This document shows, piece by piece, positions 16,609 through 25,308 of a DNA stretch of 64,000 nucleotides. Position numbers and translations under genes: made by a program. How positions within the stretch are numbered: position 1 is the first letter of the stretch; the number at the start of each line of letters is the position of its first letter. The notes under the pieces were generated by a model. It was not told where the DNA came from. It saw only the letters and a list, made by a program, of their open reading frames with translations, and searched no databases. The stretch is from JAHJDS01 sp964569795 (lineage in GTDB: Bacteria; Desulfobacterota; Desulfarculia; Desulfarculales; JAHJDS01): assembly GCA_964569795.1 (NCBI GenBank), contig CAZMVB010000009.1:1-64000 (forward strand). The letters run 5' to 3'.

Positions 16609-18783
16609 TCAGCGGCCCTGGTCCAGGACGCGTCTCAGCTGGCGGCACAGCTCGCCGGGCGAAAAGGGCTTGGTGATGAGGTTGACCCCGTCGGCCAGGA
16701 CTCCTTGCTGGAAGATGGCCTCGTCGGTGTATCCGGACATGAACAGGACCCGGATTCCGGGCCGCAGCTCGCCGATGCGGTCGGCCACTTCGGCCCCGTT
16801 CATGCGGGGCATGATGACGTCGGTCAGCAGGAGGTCCAGGGGCCCGTTGTGTTCGTTGGCGATCTGGAGCGCCTCGGCGCCGCCTCCGGCCTCGAGGACC
16901 GTGTAACCCCAGTCGTTGAGGACCCGGGAGGCGAATTTTCTGAGACCGACCTCGTCCTCGACCAGCAAGATGGTCTCCGTTCCCCGCAATTCGCCCTCGG
17001 CCGGGGGCGCCTCCTCCTCCTCGGCCCCGATCCCGTCCACCCGGGGCAGATACAGCCTGAAGGTGCTGCCCCGGCCGGGATCACTGAAGACCTCGATGTG
17101 CCCCCCGCTCTGCTGGACGATGCCGTAAACCGTGCTCAAGCCCAGGCCGGTCCCCTTGCCCGTCTCCTTGGTGGTGAAGAACGGTTCGAAGATCTGGGAC
17201 TTGGTCCACCCGTCCATGCCGATCCCGGTGTCCCTGACCGTGAACACGACGTAACGACCCGGGGAGATGGTCGTTTCCGAACCGGCAATCGCCTCCGTGA
17301 TCTCCACGTTCGACGTCCCGATGATCAATTTCCCGCCGGAGGGCATGGCGTCTCGGGCGTTGACCGCCAGGTTCAGGATGACCTGTTCGATCTGTCCCGG
17401 GTCGGCCCGGATCAGACCCAGGGTCGGGTCGGGGACGACGATCAGTTCGATGTCCTCGCCGATCAGGCGGCCGAGCATCTTCTGGATGTTGGCCACCAGG
17501 GAATTGAGCCTCAGGATGCGGGGCTGGATGACCTGTTTCCGGCTGAAGATCAGCAACTGGCGCGTCAGCTCCGCGGCCCTCAGGCCGGCGTCGTTTATCT
17601 CCTTCAGGTCCTCATAGAGCGGGTCGCCAGGGGACAGTTCTTCCATGACCAGGCCGGTGTAGCCGGTGATGATCGTCAGGAGATTGTTGAAGTCGTGGGC
17701 CACCCCGCCGGCCAGGCGTCCGACGGCCTCCATCTTCTGGGACTGCTGGAGCTGGCGGGCCAATGTCCGTTGCTGGGTGACGTCCTTGAGGAGACCGACC
17801 ACGCCCGCCAGCTGCCCCGTCTCTTCAAAGCGGGGTCCGGCGCTCACGTTGACGTCCAGTTTCCCGCCGTTCTGGTGGGTCAGCACCACTTCCAGGCCGT
17901 CCACGGTCTCGCCCGCCGGCACGATGCGCCCGAAGGCCTCTTGAAAGGGGCCGTCCTCGCCGGGGGGGGCCAGTTCCCAGAAGGGGCGGCCGATCACCTC
18001 GGCCGGCGAGCGGCCCAGGACGCTGGTCAGGGCCGGATTGACGTAGTCCAGAATCCCCTCGGCATCGGTGGTGAAGATGATGTCCGGGGCGTTCTCGGCC
18101 AGGGTCCGGAAGCGGGCCTCGCTCCGGCGCAGGCTGGCGCTGACCTCCCGTTCACTGGACAGGGACTTCTTCAGGTGGCTCAGCATCAGGGAGGTGACGA
18201 TGGACACCAGGGCGCTCAAGAGCAGGAAGTTGAGGCCGGTCACCACCCACTTCTCGAGGACGTTGTCGATCTTGAGCGCCCAGACGGGCGGCATCCACAC
18301 GAGCTGGATGGCCACGGCCAGCAGGGCCAGAAAGCTCAGGACCAGGGACCAGATCGCGGCCCCGATCCCGATGAGCGCCCCGGCCAGGACCGAGGTCCCG
18401 AAGAGCCAGATGTAGCCCGCTCCGTAAGGGCCGAGCATGAACAACAGGCCCAGGCCCAGGAAGAAGAGCGTCAGGCAGACGATCCCGGTGCGCAAGCCCA
18501 GGGGCAAGCGGCGGGCCAGCAGAACGGCCACCGCCAGGCAGTAGACCACCACGTCCAGAATGAAGACGCCCCACCGCCCCTCGGCCAGGGCCAGAAACAG
18601 GGACGGAATCAGGGCCACAGGCCCGATCACCGCGGCCACCAGGCACAGGGTGAACAGGACCCGCTCCCGCAGCAGGGTGAGCCGGTCGCTGGTCCAGGCG
18701 TATTTGGGCAGGCACCGCTTTTCCAGTGTGGTCCACCACCGCCCCATTGCCCGCCTCACGGCCACGCCTCGAATTTCCCCCAT
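16609..18783 (-). CDS. Membrane hybrid histidine kinase (MASE-like N-terminus, PAS, HisKA, HATPase, receiver)
   Basis: The 724-residue protein starts with about six membrane helices (residues 40-205), followed by one PAS domain (about 220-345, RFRTLAENAPDIIFTTDAEG), a HisKA domain with the H-box GGVAHDFNNLL, an HATPase_c domain (DTGIGM, GTGLGLSTVYGIV) and a C-terminal receiver with the phospho-aspartate in LLLTDVIMP and the lysine in ITKPF. It is of the type that phosphorylates its own receiver and passes phosphate on. No partner regulator is adjacent. A candidate promoter lies at 18871-18898. The signal is unknown. Confidence 0.92.
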   Translation of the reverse strand: MGEIRGVAVRRAMGRWWTTLEKRCLPKYAWTSDRLTLLRERVLFTLCLVAAVIGPVALIPSLFLALAEGRWGVFILDVVVYCLAVAVLLARRLPLGLRTGIVCLTLFFLGLGLLFMLGPYGAGYIWLFGTSVLAGALIGIGAAIWSLVLSFLALLAVAIQLVWMPPVWALKIDNVLEKWVVTGLNFLLLSALVSIVTSLMLSHLKKSLSSEREVSASLRRSEARFRTLAENAPDIIFTTDAEGILDYVNPALTSVLGRSPAEVIGRPFWELAPPGEDGPFQEAFGRIVPAGETVDGLEVVLTHQNGGKLDVNVSAGPRFEETGQLAGVVGLLKDVTQQRTLARQLQQSQKMEAVGRLAGGVAHDFNNLLTIITGYTGLVMEELSPGDPLYEDLKEINDAGLRAAELTRQLLIFSRKQVIQPRILRLNSLVANIQKMLGRLIGEDIELIVVPDPTLGLIRADPGQIEQVILNLAVNARDAMPSGGKLIIGTSNVEITEAIAGSETTISPGRYVVFTVRDTGIGMDGWTKSQIFEPFFTTKETGKGTGLGLSTVYGIVQQSGGHIEVFSDPGRGSTFRLYLPRVDGIGAEEEEAPPAEGELRGTETILLVEDEVGLRKFASRVLNDWGYTVLEAGGGAEALQIANEHNGPLDLLLTDVIMPRMNGAEVADRIGELRPGIRVLFMSGYTDEAIFQQGVLADGVNLITKPFSPGELCRQLRRVLDQGR

Positions 18784-19108
18784 TCCTTTCCCGGCTGAGG
18801 CCCTTCCGGCCCAGTCGGTTTCCTCACTCAGGCCGATTTCCTGTGGCCAGACACCTGAACATTATTCAATATTTTACAATATTCCAGCCATTGATCAAGG
18901 TTATTGTCTTTTGGAAGCCATGCGCCGCGGTCCGGGCCGAAACGGGCACCAGGCAGAGGTTACCCATCCAGACTCTTCTAGGCTTGAAAATCCCGGTAGG
19001 CCCGATCCAGACATTTTTTTTGAAACAAGGCCCGGTTCGGCCAGGCGGTCGTTGCCGCAGCAAGGCATCCCGGCCAGGGGTCGGACCCCGGGGCTCCAGG
19101 AAGGGGAT
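18784..19108. other. 325-bp intergenic spacer
   Basis: No gene is seen. The segment holds a candidate minus-strand promoter for the kinase (18871-18898) in a short AT-rich patch. The rest is GC-rich without strong hairpins. Confidence 0.6.
18871..18898 (-). promoter_or_regulatory. Candidate sigma70 promoter for the hybrid kinase gene
   Basis: On the minus strand TTGATC and TAAAAT are 16 bases apart, about 90 bases before the kinase start codon. The area is AT-rich in a GC-rich region. No experimental support. Confidence 0.4.
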
Positions 19109-20320
19109 TCAGTCGGCCGGTCCCAGGCCGACCCGTCGTAAGATTCCCGCACGGCGCAGGTACCGGAACATCACCCGGGCGATGAAGGCCTGACCCTTGA
19201 CCGTCAGATGGGTGTCCCAGGCAAAGTCGAATTCGTCGGCCCGGAGCCCCAGCCGCCGCAGGGCCGGGGTCAGGTCGTAGTGGAGGATGCCCATGTCCTT
19301 GAGCAGGGCCTTGATCTTGCGCTGAGGCTGGTCCAGGTCCAGGGTCTTGAGTACGACCCCGATGCCCGGCACCAGGTGGTCGTAAACCCCGCGCCGCTCG
19401 CCGTAGGCCCGGCGCTGGGGCATGATGAACACCACCAGGGTCGCCCCCTTGGCCTTGACCAGGGCCTGCAGCCGGCGGAAGGACTCGCGCACCAGGGGCA
19501 ATCGCCGCCGGTAGAATCCGGCCGGGGGGTTGCGGTAGATGGGATCGACCACCTGGAAGGCGCCGCGATAGACCTTCCAGAAGTCTTTGACCGTGCCGTC
19601 CCACCTGGCCCGATGTTCCCGCCACTTCCGCCTGAGCCTCAGGCTGGCGAAGAAGTCCCGCTGGCGGTTGTAGAGTTGAGACCACTTGTACCACTTGCGC
19701 TTGCCGCCCCAGCGCTTGACGATCAGGGTCGGGTCCTTGGGCGTGACCAGCCGATAGCCGTTCGGCCCGGGCGTCAGGAAGGGGGTGTTGGCGTTGCCGA
19801 TCACGTCGGAGAAGTCGTTGCCGCAGTAGAACAGCAGGACGACCAGCTTGTGCCGGAAATTTCGGCCGAACCACTTGTAAACCAGCCACTCCTGGGTGGG
19901 ACCGTAGGCGTCGCAGCCCAGGTTGATGCCCCTGACCGTTTTGCCCTTCTCGGCCGAGATCAGCCGGGCCAGGACGTTGGTCCACCGCTGGCGCCGCAAG
20001 ACCTCGCGGGCCACGGTGAACGAGTCGCCCAGGCAGACAAAGGCCCCGCCGGGCGGCAGGGGCAGGGGTTGGACGGCCCGGAAGCCGATGGAATTGGTCT
20101 TGAAGGGGCGGATGTATTCCCGCATCTGATTGGTCGAAAAGGTGTCCACGTTGGGGGCAAAGGTCCAGCCGATCTCGGGGTGAAACTTGACGGTCATCCC
20201 CCGCGAGTAAAAGGGCCAGGGCGCAAACACCCGGATGGCGATCTCGGCCAGGATCAGGGCCGCCACGATCGAGGCCAAAATAAGCAGTAGATTCTTGGGC
20301 CTGGGCAGAAATCGGGGCAC
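19109..20320 (-). CDS. Membrane-anchored SGNH/GDSL-type hydrolase (possible acyl-esterase of a surface polysaccharide)
   Basis: The GTG start at 20320 follows GAGGGAAGG and gives 403 residues: one N-terminal membrane anchor (LLLILASIVAALILAEIAI), then an SGNH domain with Ser100 in CLGDSFTVA, a GNDF block (FYCGNDFSDV) and the closing D369-x-H371 in DTHLTVKGQ. The protein faces the periplasm. Its layout resembles AlgX/AlgJ-like or O-antigen acyl-modifying hydrolases. The Arg/Lys-rich middle part is unusual. Whether it adds or removes acyl groups is not known. Confidence 0.8.
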   Translation of the reverse strand: MPRFLPRPKNLLLILASIVAALILAEIAIRVFAPWPFYSRGMTVKFHPEIGWTFAPNVDTFSTNQMREYIRPFKTNSIGFRAVQPLPLPPGGAFVCLGDSFTVAREVLRRQRWTNVLARLISAEKGKTVRGINLGCDAYGPTQEWLVYKWFGRNFRHKLVVLLFYCGNDFSDVIGNANTPFLTPGPNGYRLVTPKDPTLIVKRWGGKRKWYKWSQLYNRQRDFFASLRLRRKWREHRARWDGTVKDFWKVYRGAFQVVDPIYRNPPAGFYRRRLPLVRESFRRLQALVKAKGATLVVFIMPQRRAYGERRGVYDHLVPGIGVVLKTLDLDQPQRKIKALLKDMGILHYDLTPALRRLGLRADEFDFAWDTHLTVKGQAFIARVMFRYLRRAGILRRVGLGPAD

Positions 20321-20442
20321 GGACCTTCCCTCGTTCGCTTTGAAAGACAGATCAAACCTTATACCGGATTGATCGTCAAAAGGCAAAGTCCGGGTGGCCC
20401 GGCCGTTGACTCCGGGAGCGGGCCGGTGCTAAAACCAGTTGC

Positions 20443-21600
20443 ATGAACCGCCTTGGATCCCTGCTGTTCCTGGCCTGCCTGGTGGCGGCCCTGGCCCTGG
20501 GCTTTGTCCTGACCGGCGGCTACGACCGTCTGCTGGACCTGTTCGAGGGCCGTCCGTCCGTGGCCGATCTGCACTTTGTCAAGCACCGGGCCGCCGACGC
20601 CAAGCCCCTGACCCTGACCCCGGAAGAGCAACACACCATCGCCCTGATCGCCCGGGCCCAGCCGGCCGTGGTCAACGTCACCACCGTCTCCCTGGCCTAC
20701 AACTACTTCATGGAGATCGTCCCCCGGCGGGGCCAGGGGAGCGGGTTCATCATCGATCCCCGGGGTTACATCCTGACCAACAACCACGTCGTGGCCGGGG
20801 CCCGCCGGATACAGGTCCGCCTGGCCGACGGCCGTCGTCTGGGGGCCCAGCTGGTGGGCCGGGACGCCCGGACCGACCTGGCCGTGATCCGGATCCACGG
20901 CTCGCGGCACTTGCCCGTGCTGCCCCTGGGCAACTCGGATCGGCTGCAGGTCGGCCAGAAGGCGGTGGCCATCGGCAATCCCTTCGGCCTGGGCCACACC
21001 GTGACCGCGGGCATCATCAGCGCCCTGCACCGCAACCTGCGCACCCGGCGGGGGATCATGCGCGGGCTGATCCAGACCGACGCGGCGATCAATCCCGGCA
21101 ACTCGGGCGGGCCGCTTCTGGACAGCAACGGCCGGGTGATCGGCATCAACACCGTCATCTTCTCGCCCTCGGGCGCCTCGGCCGGCATCGGGTTCGCCAT
21201 TCCGGTCAACCTGGCCCGTCAGGTGGCGGCCATGCTCATCTCCCGGGGCCAGGTCGTCCGGCCCTGGCTGGGCATCGAGGGGATCACCCTCCGGCCCGAG
21301 TACGCCAATGTCCTGGACCTGCTGGTCAACCGGGGCGTGCTCGTCGTCCGGGTCGTGGAGGGCAGTCCGGCCGCCGCGGCCGGCCTCAAGGGCGCGGACT
21401 CGATCATCGAGGCCGGAAACCTGAGGCTCCCGGCCGGCGGCGACGTGATCGTCGCCCTGGACGGCCGACCGATCCGGTCCATGACCGAGCTGATCCGGCT
21501 CATCGACAAGATGAAGGTCGGCCGCCGGATAACCCTGGAGGTGTACCGGGCCGGGCGCAAGATTTCCGTCAGGCTCAAATTGACGGCCAGGCCGCGTTAG
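20443..21600 (+). CDS. HtrA/DegP-family (S1C) serine protease with one PDZ domain
   Basis: The 385-residue protein has an N-terminal membrane anchor (about 5-25) and a trypsin-like domain with the full triad: H115 in LTNNHVVAG, D145 in RTDLAVI, and S221 in NPGNSGGPLL. A PDZ domain follows (about 275-380, WLGIEGITL...GVLVVRVVEGSPAAAAGLKGAD). It degrades or refolds damaged proteins in the periplasm, probably as a trimer, like DegS. It is divergent from the SGNH hydrolase gene. No ribosome-binding site of the usual type is seen. Confidence 0.92.
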   Translation: MNRLGSLLFLACLVAALALGFVLTGGYDRLLDLFEGRPSVADLHFVKHRAADAKPLTLTPEEQHTIALIARAQPAVVNVTTVSLAYNYFMEIVPRRGQGSGFIIDPRGYILTNNHVVAGARRIQVRLADGRRLGAQLVGRDARTDLAVIRIHGSRHLPVLPLGNSDRLQVGQKAVAIGNPFGLGHTVTAGIISALHRNLRTRRGIMRGLIQTDAAINPGNSGGPLLDSNGRVIGINTVIFSPSGASAGIGFAIPVNLARQVAAMLISRGQVVRPWLGIEGITLRPEYANVLDLLVNRGVLVVRVVEGSPAAAAGLKGADSIIEAGNLRLPAGGDVIVALDGRPIRSMTELIRLIDKMKVGRRITLEVYRAGRKISVRLKLTARPR

Positions 21601-21688
21601 GGGACGGGGAGCAGGGGGCGGTTTTCGCCGCGACGAATTTTCATCAGATCGATCGCAAATTAAATTTCACGAAACGGGCTGATCCGGG

Positions 21689-22339
21689 CTAATCAGGCGG
21701 GTCCAGCTTTATCTCGATCTTCTCTGCCTGCTCGCCGCCCCGGAGGGTGGACACCAGGGCGCGGAGGGTCTTGTCGATGATGTCCCGCACGAAGAACTTG
21801 AGGGGCACCTTGTGGCCGTCCACCTTGAGCAGCACATGAGGCGGCTCCAGGCGCGGACGGACGTGCTCCTGGATCAGGTCGGCCAGGCGGGCCGTGTCCT
21901 CGGCCGGGACGAACGGGGCCTGGCCCGACTCCGGCGGCCGGTCCCCGGTCACGGCCACCAGCAGGGCCGGGTCAGTGGTGAGCAGCCGGTCCTGCTTGTC
22001 GGCCCGGAAGACCTCGATCCGGAACAGGCGCGAGCCCTTGTAACCCTCGGCCAGGACCACGTCGCAGTCGTCCAAAAAGGCCTCGGCCAGGTCGGCCGGG
22101 TCCGTGTCCTGGCCCCCGGCCGTGGTCAGTTGGACCCGGTCCGGGCCGTGCAGGATCGCGGCCGCGGCCCCGGCGGCCAGGTGCCGGTCCGTGTCCTTGC
22201 CCGGGTTGGTGTCAGCGTGATGGGTGTGCTTGATGGTCCCGACCGTCAGTCCCCGGCCGGTCAGCTCCCGCAGCAGGTCTTCGACCAGCGAGGTCTTGCC
22301 GCTGCCCGAGTATCCGATGATGGCGATGATGTTCCGCAT
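21689..22339 (-). CDS. mobB: Molybdopterin-guanine dinucleotide biosynthesis protein MobB
   Basis: The N-terminus has the P-loop GYSGSGKTSL (about 9-18), followed by GTIKHTHHADTNPGKDTDRHLAAGA, which is diagnostic for MobB, and DVVLAEGYKGS. MobB is a GTPase that helps attach GMP to molybdopterin to make the dinucleotide cofactor. The protein is 216 residues, longer than typical MobB because of an extra C-terminal 50 residues of unknown role. It fits the need of a molybdenum or tungsten enzyme such as the one at 9651, though that one could use another dinucleotide form. Confidence 0.9.
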   Translation of the reverse strand: MRNIIAIIGYSGSGKTSLVEDLLRELTGRGLTVGTIKHTHHADTNPGKDTDRHLAAGAAAAILHGPDRVQLTTAGGQDTDPADLAEAFLDDCDVVLAEGYKGSRLFRIEVFRADKQDRLLTTDPALLVAVTGDRPPESGQAPFVPAEDTARLADLIQEHVRPRLEPPHVLLKVDGHKVPLKFFVRDIIDKTLRALVSTLRGGEQAEKIEIKLDPPD

Positions 22340-22391
22340 GAGGCTGATATAGCATTGCCGCGCCCAGGGCGCAAGTGACCGCCGTTGCGAA

Positions 22392-22874
22392 TCAGCGAAT
22401 CACCACGGGCCGCCTGAAATAGAGGTCCACGTAATCGACCACGTTGGCGCAGGGGTTCTTGATTGACTTGAGCCGCCAGAAGCGCCGGCGGCCGGTGATC
22501 CGAAAGACCATCCGTCCCCGGCGGTAGCAGGGCCGGCCGCCGTTGATGTGATAGACCTTGGTGACGATGGTGCCGTTGAACACGAACGACCGCTTATCCA
22601 CCCGCTCGATCTTGCCCTTTATCCGGACGTAATCGTTTTTGCCGCGTCCTTTGTAGCCCCGCTGAGATCCGATCAGGTACAGGGTCCCGTCCTTGTCGAT
22701 TACATGGGCGTACCCGAAGCGCGTCCAGCTTATCCACTGCAGGCTGAACAGGTGACGGCCGAGCAGGAGCAGTTTGGCCGGCCGACTGGTGACAATGGTC
22801 TGGGCCTGCACCGCACCGGCTGGCAACAGGATGCCGGCCGCCAGGAACGACAGGACAATGGTTCGCGCCCGCAT
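22392..22874 (-). CDS. Small secreted protein of unknown function
   Basis: The ATG at 22874 has GGGAGGG four bases upstream and opens a clear signal peptide (MRARTIVLSFLAAGILLPAG, cleaved about AVQAQ). The mature part, about 135 residues, is basic and beta-rich, with two cysteines (GGRPCYRRG and KNPCANVV) that could form a disulfide. No family is recognised. It is likely periplasmic or outer-membrane associated. It lies 53 bases downstream of mobB's start on the same strand, probably as its own transcript. Confidence 0.75.
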   Translation of the reverse strand: MRARTIVLSFLAAGILLPAGAVQAQTIVTSRPAKLLLLGRHLFSLQWISWTRFGYAHVIDKDGTLYLIGSQRGYKGRGKNDYVRIKGKIERVDKRSFVFNGTIVTKVYHINGGRPCYRRGRMVFRITGRRRFWRLKSIKNPCANVVDYVDLYFRRPVVIR

Positions 22875-23026
22875 GACACCCTCCCGGTAATTTTTGACAG
22901 GTTTATGGCTTATTTTGACATCACGCCCCTGGAAAGCGCAAGGCATGGACCGCCAGAACGATTCCGGGCCGGCCCGGATAGCCGAGCCCGAGATTCAGGG
23001 GCCGTGCCCCGCCAAATCGCCGGCGT

Positions 23027-23467
23027 TCAGTGTGTCCACAAGGCCAGGTACCAGAAGGCGTAAACCAGGACCCACAGACCGATGAGGGCCATCAGGCTGA
23101 AGAAGAAGGCGGCGATCCTCAGGTCCCGGCCAGAGCCGACCCTGACGCCGCTCTGTTTCAAACTGACGAATTTGGCCACCTCCCGGCCGGCGGTGTCGAT
23201 ATAGATTCCGCCGGAGATCAGGGACACGTATGGCCACCAGGGATCATTGAGGAGCATCAGGATACCGGCCAGGATGAGGGGCCACAGGATGTAGATATCC
23301 CATTTGGCGGTGTGCAGCTCGGCGCGTCGGAACACCTCGTCCGTGTGATCGTCTTTTTCCTGGAGCCCCCATTTCTGGGCCAGCGGAAAATTCATGGCCG
23401 AGATCATCTGCCCCAGCCACCCGAACCCGCCAAACGCGATGCAGATGATGCCCAAAATGATTCTCAT
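23027..23467 (-). CDS. Integral membrane protein of unknown function, four helices
   Basis: The ATG at 23467 has GGAGG five bases upstream, giving 146 residues. Hydrophobic helices are seen at about 2-20 (IILGIICIAFGGFGWLGQMI), 50-70, 75-90 and 118-142. No family is recognised with confidence. The N-terminal frame extends further up but without a better start. Confidence 0.7.
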   Translation of the reverse strand: MRIILGIICIAFGGFGWLGQMISAMNFPLAQKWGLQEKDDHTDEVFRRAELHTAKWDIYILWPLILAGILMLLNDPWWPYVSLISGGIYIDTAGREVAKFVSLKQSGVRVGSGRDLRIAAFFFSLMALIGLWVLVYAFWYLALWTH

Positions 23468-23612
23468 GCTGGCCTCCTGCGGGGGTTGCAGACTTAGGCC
23501 CACCTTAGCCGCTTGTCGATGAAAAAGCACCTCAATCGGTCTTTGCCAGGATTTTTCTTTCATGCCCGTGCCCGGCAGGACCTGAGGAAAGCTTGGGCGT
23601 TACCTGATGGTC

Positions 23613-23636
23613 CCCTCTCCCCTTGAGGGGAGAGGG
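23613..23636. repeat. REP-like perfect hairpin, 10-bp stem
   Basis: CCCTCTCCCC pairs with GGGGAGAGGG around a TTGA tetraloop, followed by ACAGGGTGAGGGGG. It may act as terminator or mRNA-end stabiliser for the genes on either side, or be a non-autonomous mobile element. Confidence 0.6.
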
Positions 23637-23756
23637 ACAGGGTGAGGGGGGGCGAGTGGAGTGGGGCTCTGCCCCACCGAAAAGAAGATTTTTTTAAAGG
23701 AATAAGAGCATTTTTATATTGCGGGGGGTTTTCTTCCAGCCCCCCGCGCCCCCCAG

Positions 23757-23933
23757 GGTGGCAGTGGCCACCTTAACTTCGCGATAACCGCATTTCAGAT
23801 GGGCCGGCTATGGTCCGCGCTTGCCGCGGCCACTGCGTCGGCGCTGTCATGCGATTGGTGGAATTTGGTATGGGGCCTCAATGGCGAGGCCCCTTTGCTC
23901 TTGGGGGGCCCGGGGGACTGGACGAAGTCCCCC
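23757..23933 (-). repeat. Hairpin-plus-arm intergenic repeat, copy C (inverted)
   Basis: On the minus strand two hairpins (GGGGGACT stem at 23912-23933 and GGGGCCTC stem at 23872-23893) are followed by an arm that matches copy A: CAGCGCCGACG, AGTGGCCGCGGCAAGCGCGG, GGTTATCGCGAAGTTAA, GGTGGCCACTGCC (23757-23846). Order and spacing are the same as in copies A and B, 20 kb away. Confidence 0.65.
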
Positions 23934-23964
23934 GAATATAAGGATGATTCTTAATGCATTATTA

Positions 23965-24213
23965 TCAGAACAATGTTTTTGTGATCTTGTCCACTCCATC
24001 AATGAGTTCAGTGACCTCTTCCTTAGTTGGTTCTCTCTGTTTGTTGTGATCGCATAGATTACGCAAGTCACCAAGACGTTGGATTTGCCTCCATGTGGCA
24101 ACGTCCAAAACACCATCCTTCTTTACCCGGTCATTGAAGTCGGCGATTGAAGGATGCTTTTTTCGAGTCTTAACGCTATGGTTAATAGCGACCTGTCCCA
24201 AGTGTTTCTCCAA
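23965..24213 (-). pseudogene. C-terminal fragment of a HEPN-like helical protein
   Basis: This AT-rich 82-codon frame starts only at a TTG and stays open about 70 bases further up without a proper start, so it looks like the 3' end of a longer gene. The peptide has WRQIQRLGDLRNLCDHNK and REPTKEEVTELIDGVDKI, a C-terminal domain I recall from proteins of unknown function that carry a HEPN-like RNxxxH motif (here RNLCDH). It lies in an AT-rich island with the membrane-protein gene at 24433. It could be a decayed toxin or defence gene; this is not proven. Confidence 0.5.
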
Positions 24214-24432
24214 GACTACACCCGCGACAGCTCCCGCCCCCCTCAGAAATCCGTTCTTGACTAACTCTCTAGTTGTCTAAATTGGAGGTCATGATTAAAT
24301 TCCCACTTCAAGCAACATATCAGAAAAAGTGGTTAATGGTCAGCCTCATCCACCTACGAATGTCTATGAAATGTTATCAGGTGGTACGCATCTTTACCAT
24401 ACATACTGGCCTCCCTATCGCATTCAACATCA

Positions 24433-24921
24433 TTAAGCAAGCGCAACTATACCAAGCATCAGCCAGAGTATGCAAAATAGCGCCTGAGCACAGATAATGA
24501 TGTAAGGTACATCTTTGTATTTAAGCTCCTTACCACGCATTATGATCGCTGGCTGATTCTTATTGTGAGCGCCAATCGGGTGTCTTTCAAAGATATTAAC
24601 TTCAAGATCAAGCTTTGCGACCACATGGTCGTTAACTTGGCGGCAACGGAACTCCCAGAACCAAGTCCAGTAAAGAGAAGCACGATAGTATAACGTCCAT
24701 AGGACCGTAAGTGCGGCGCCAAAGAATGCTATTCCTGCAGAACACCAATTACATTTGTTTAAAGTAGCAGCATAGCATACTAGAAGAACAGCCAATGACC
24801 CTGAGAAAACAGCCATTCGCAAGATCTGAATGTTAAATTCATGATTCCTAAATTGTGTGGCGATTTCCAAATATTTCAAGAGGTCTTCTGGTTTCGCTTT
24901 TTCTCCATTGGAGGCGGTCAT
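24433..24921 (-). CDS. Small membrane protein of unknown function, AT-rich
   Basis: The ATG at 24921 (MTASNGEKAKPEDLLKYLEIA) has GGAG in AAGGAGAGAATGCC upstream and gives 162 residues. Three hydrophobic segments are visible (about 36-55, 63-85, 137-160) with a soluble loop between the second and third. I do not recognise the family. Low GC content and position next to a decayed HEPN-like gene suggest an acquired island. Confidence 0.65.
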   Translation of the reverse strand: MTASNGEKAKPEDLLKYLEIATQFRNHEFNIQILRMAVFSGSLAVLLVCYAATLNKCNWCSAGIAFFGAALTVLWTLYYRASLYWTWFWEFRCRQVNDHVVAKLDLEVNIFERHPIGAHNKNQPAIIMRGKELKYKDVPYIIICAQALFCILWLMLGIVALA

Positions 24922-25308
24922 GGCATTCTCTCCTTGATTTCGAGTTACCACTTTAAAATTTAATACAGCCCAACGAATATAATAAAGTATAAAAAACAAA
25001 CAGTTAGCTTGGCTTCATTAGTATAACCATTCTGAGGCTCCTCTGTAAGAACAACGATAAATACAGATTGCCGTAACTTGCTATACTTTGTTTTCAATAT
25101 AATGCCATATTAGGCGAGAAAGTCAATACCGTGGGTCAATTAAAAGCACAAAAGGTATATTTAGATTATTAGGTAAGGACAAGTTATGGCTTGATATAAA
25201 GGCCGATTGCCAGCGTGGATCTCTCGTTTTAGCTGCTGTTCGGGTCAACTGGCAGACTGGTTAAGAAAAGCCTGCCAGTTGACCCGTTGTCGTCAGTTCA
25301 ACCTTTAA
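24922..25308. other. 387-bp AT-rich spacer
   Basis: No gene is seen. The only clear element is the 15-bp inverted repeat at 25241-25286. The AT-rich part next to the membrane-protein gene may hold its promoter. Confidence 0.55.
25241..25286 (-). terminator. Perfect 15-bp inverted repeat at the 3' end of the Cys/Trp-repeat gene
   Basis: CGGGTCAACTGGCAG (25241-25255) pairs exactly with 25272-25286 across a 16-nt loop, 23 bases past the minus-strand stop codon. There is no clean T-run, so it may be an mRNA-stabilising hairpin or a weak terminator. Confidence 0.5.

Larger units (their letters stand above)
23564..23964. other. 401-bp intergenic spacer packed with hairpins
   Basis: No gene is seen. 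It contains at least five perfect hairpins: 23613-23636, 23661-23677, 23721-23747, 23872-23893 and 23912-23933, plus the third copy of the hairpin-plus-arm repeat. The first hairpin (CCCTCTCCCC TTGA loop) resembles a REP-like hairpin that I recall from many unrelated bacterial genomes. Confidence 0.7.

Noticed and set aside
16705..18798. Plus-strand open frame of 697 codons
   Set aside because: Antisense to the hybrid kinase with low-complexity composition; it is a GC-driven artefact.
24273..24497. Open frame of 74 codons on the plus strand
   Set aside because: Starts only at TTG, overlaps the end of the membrane-protein gene antisense and shows no coding pattern.
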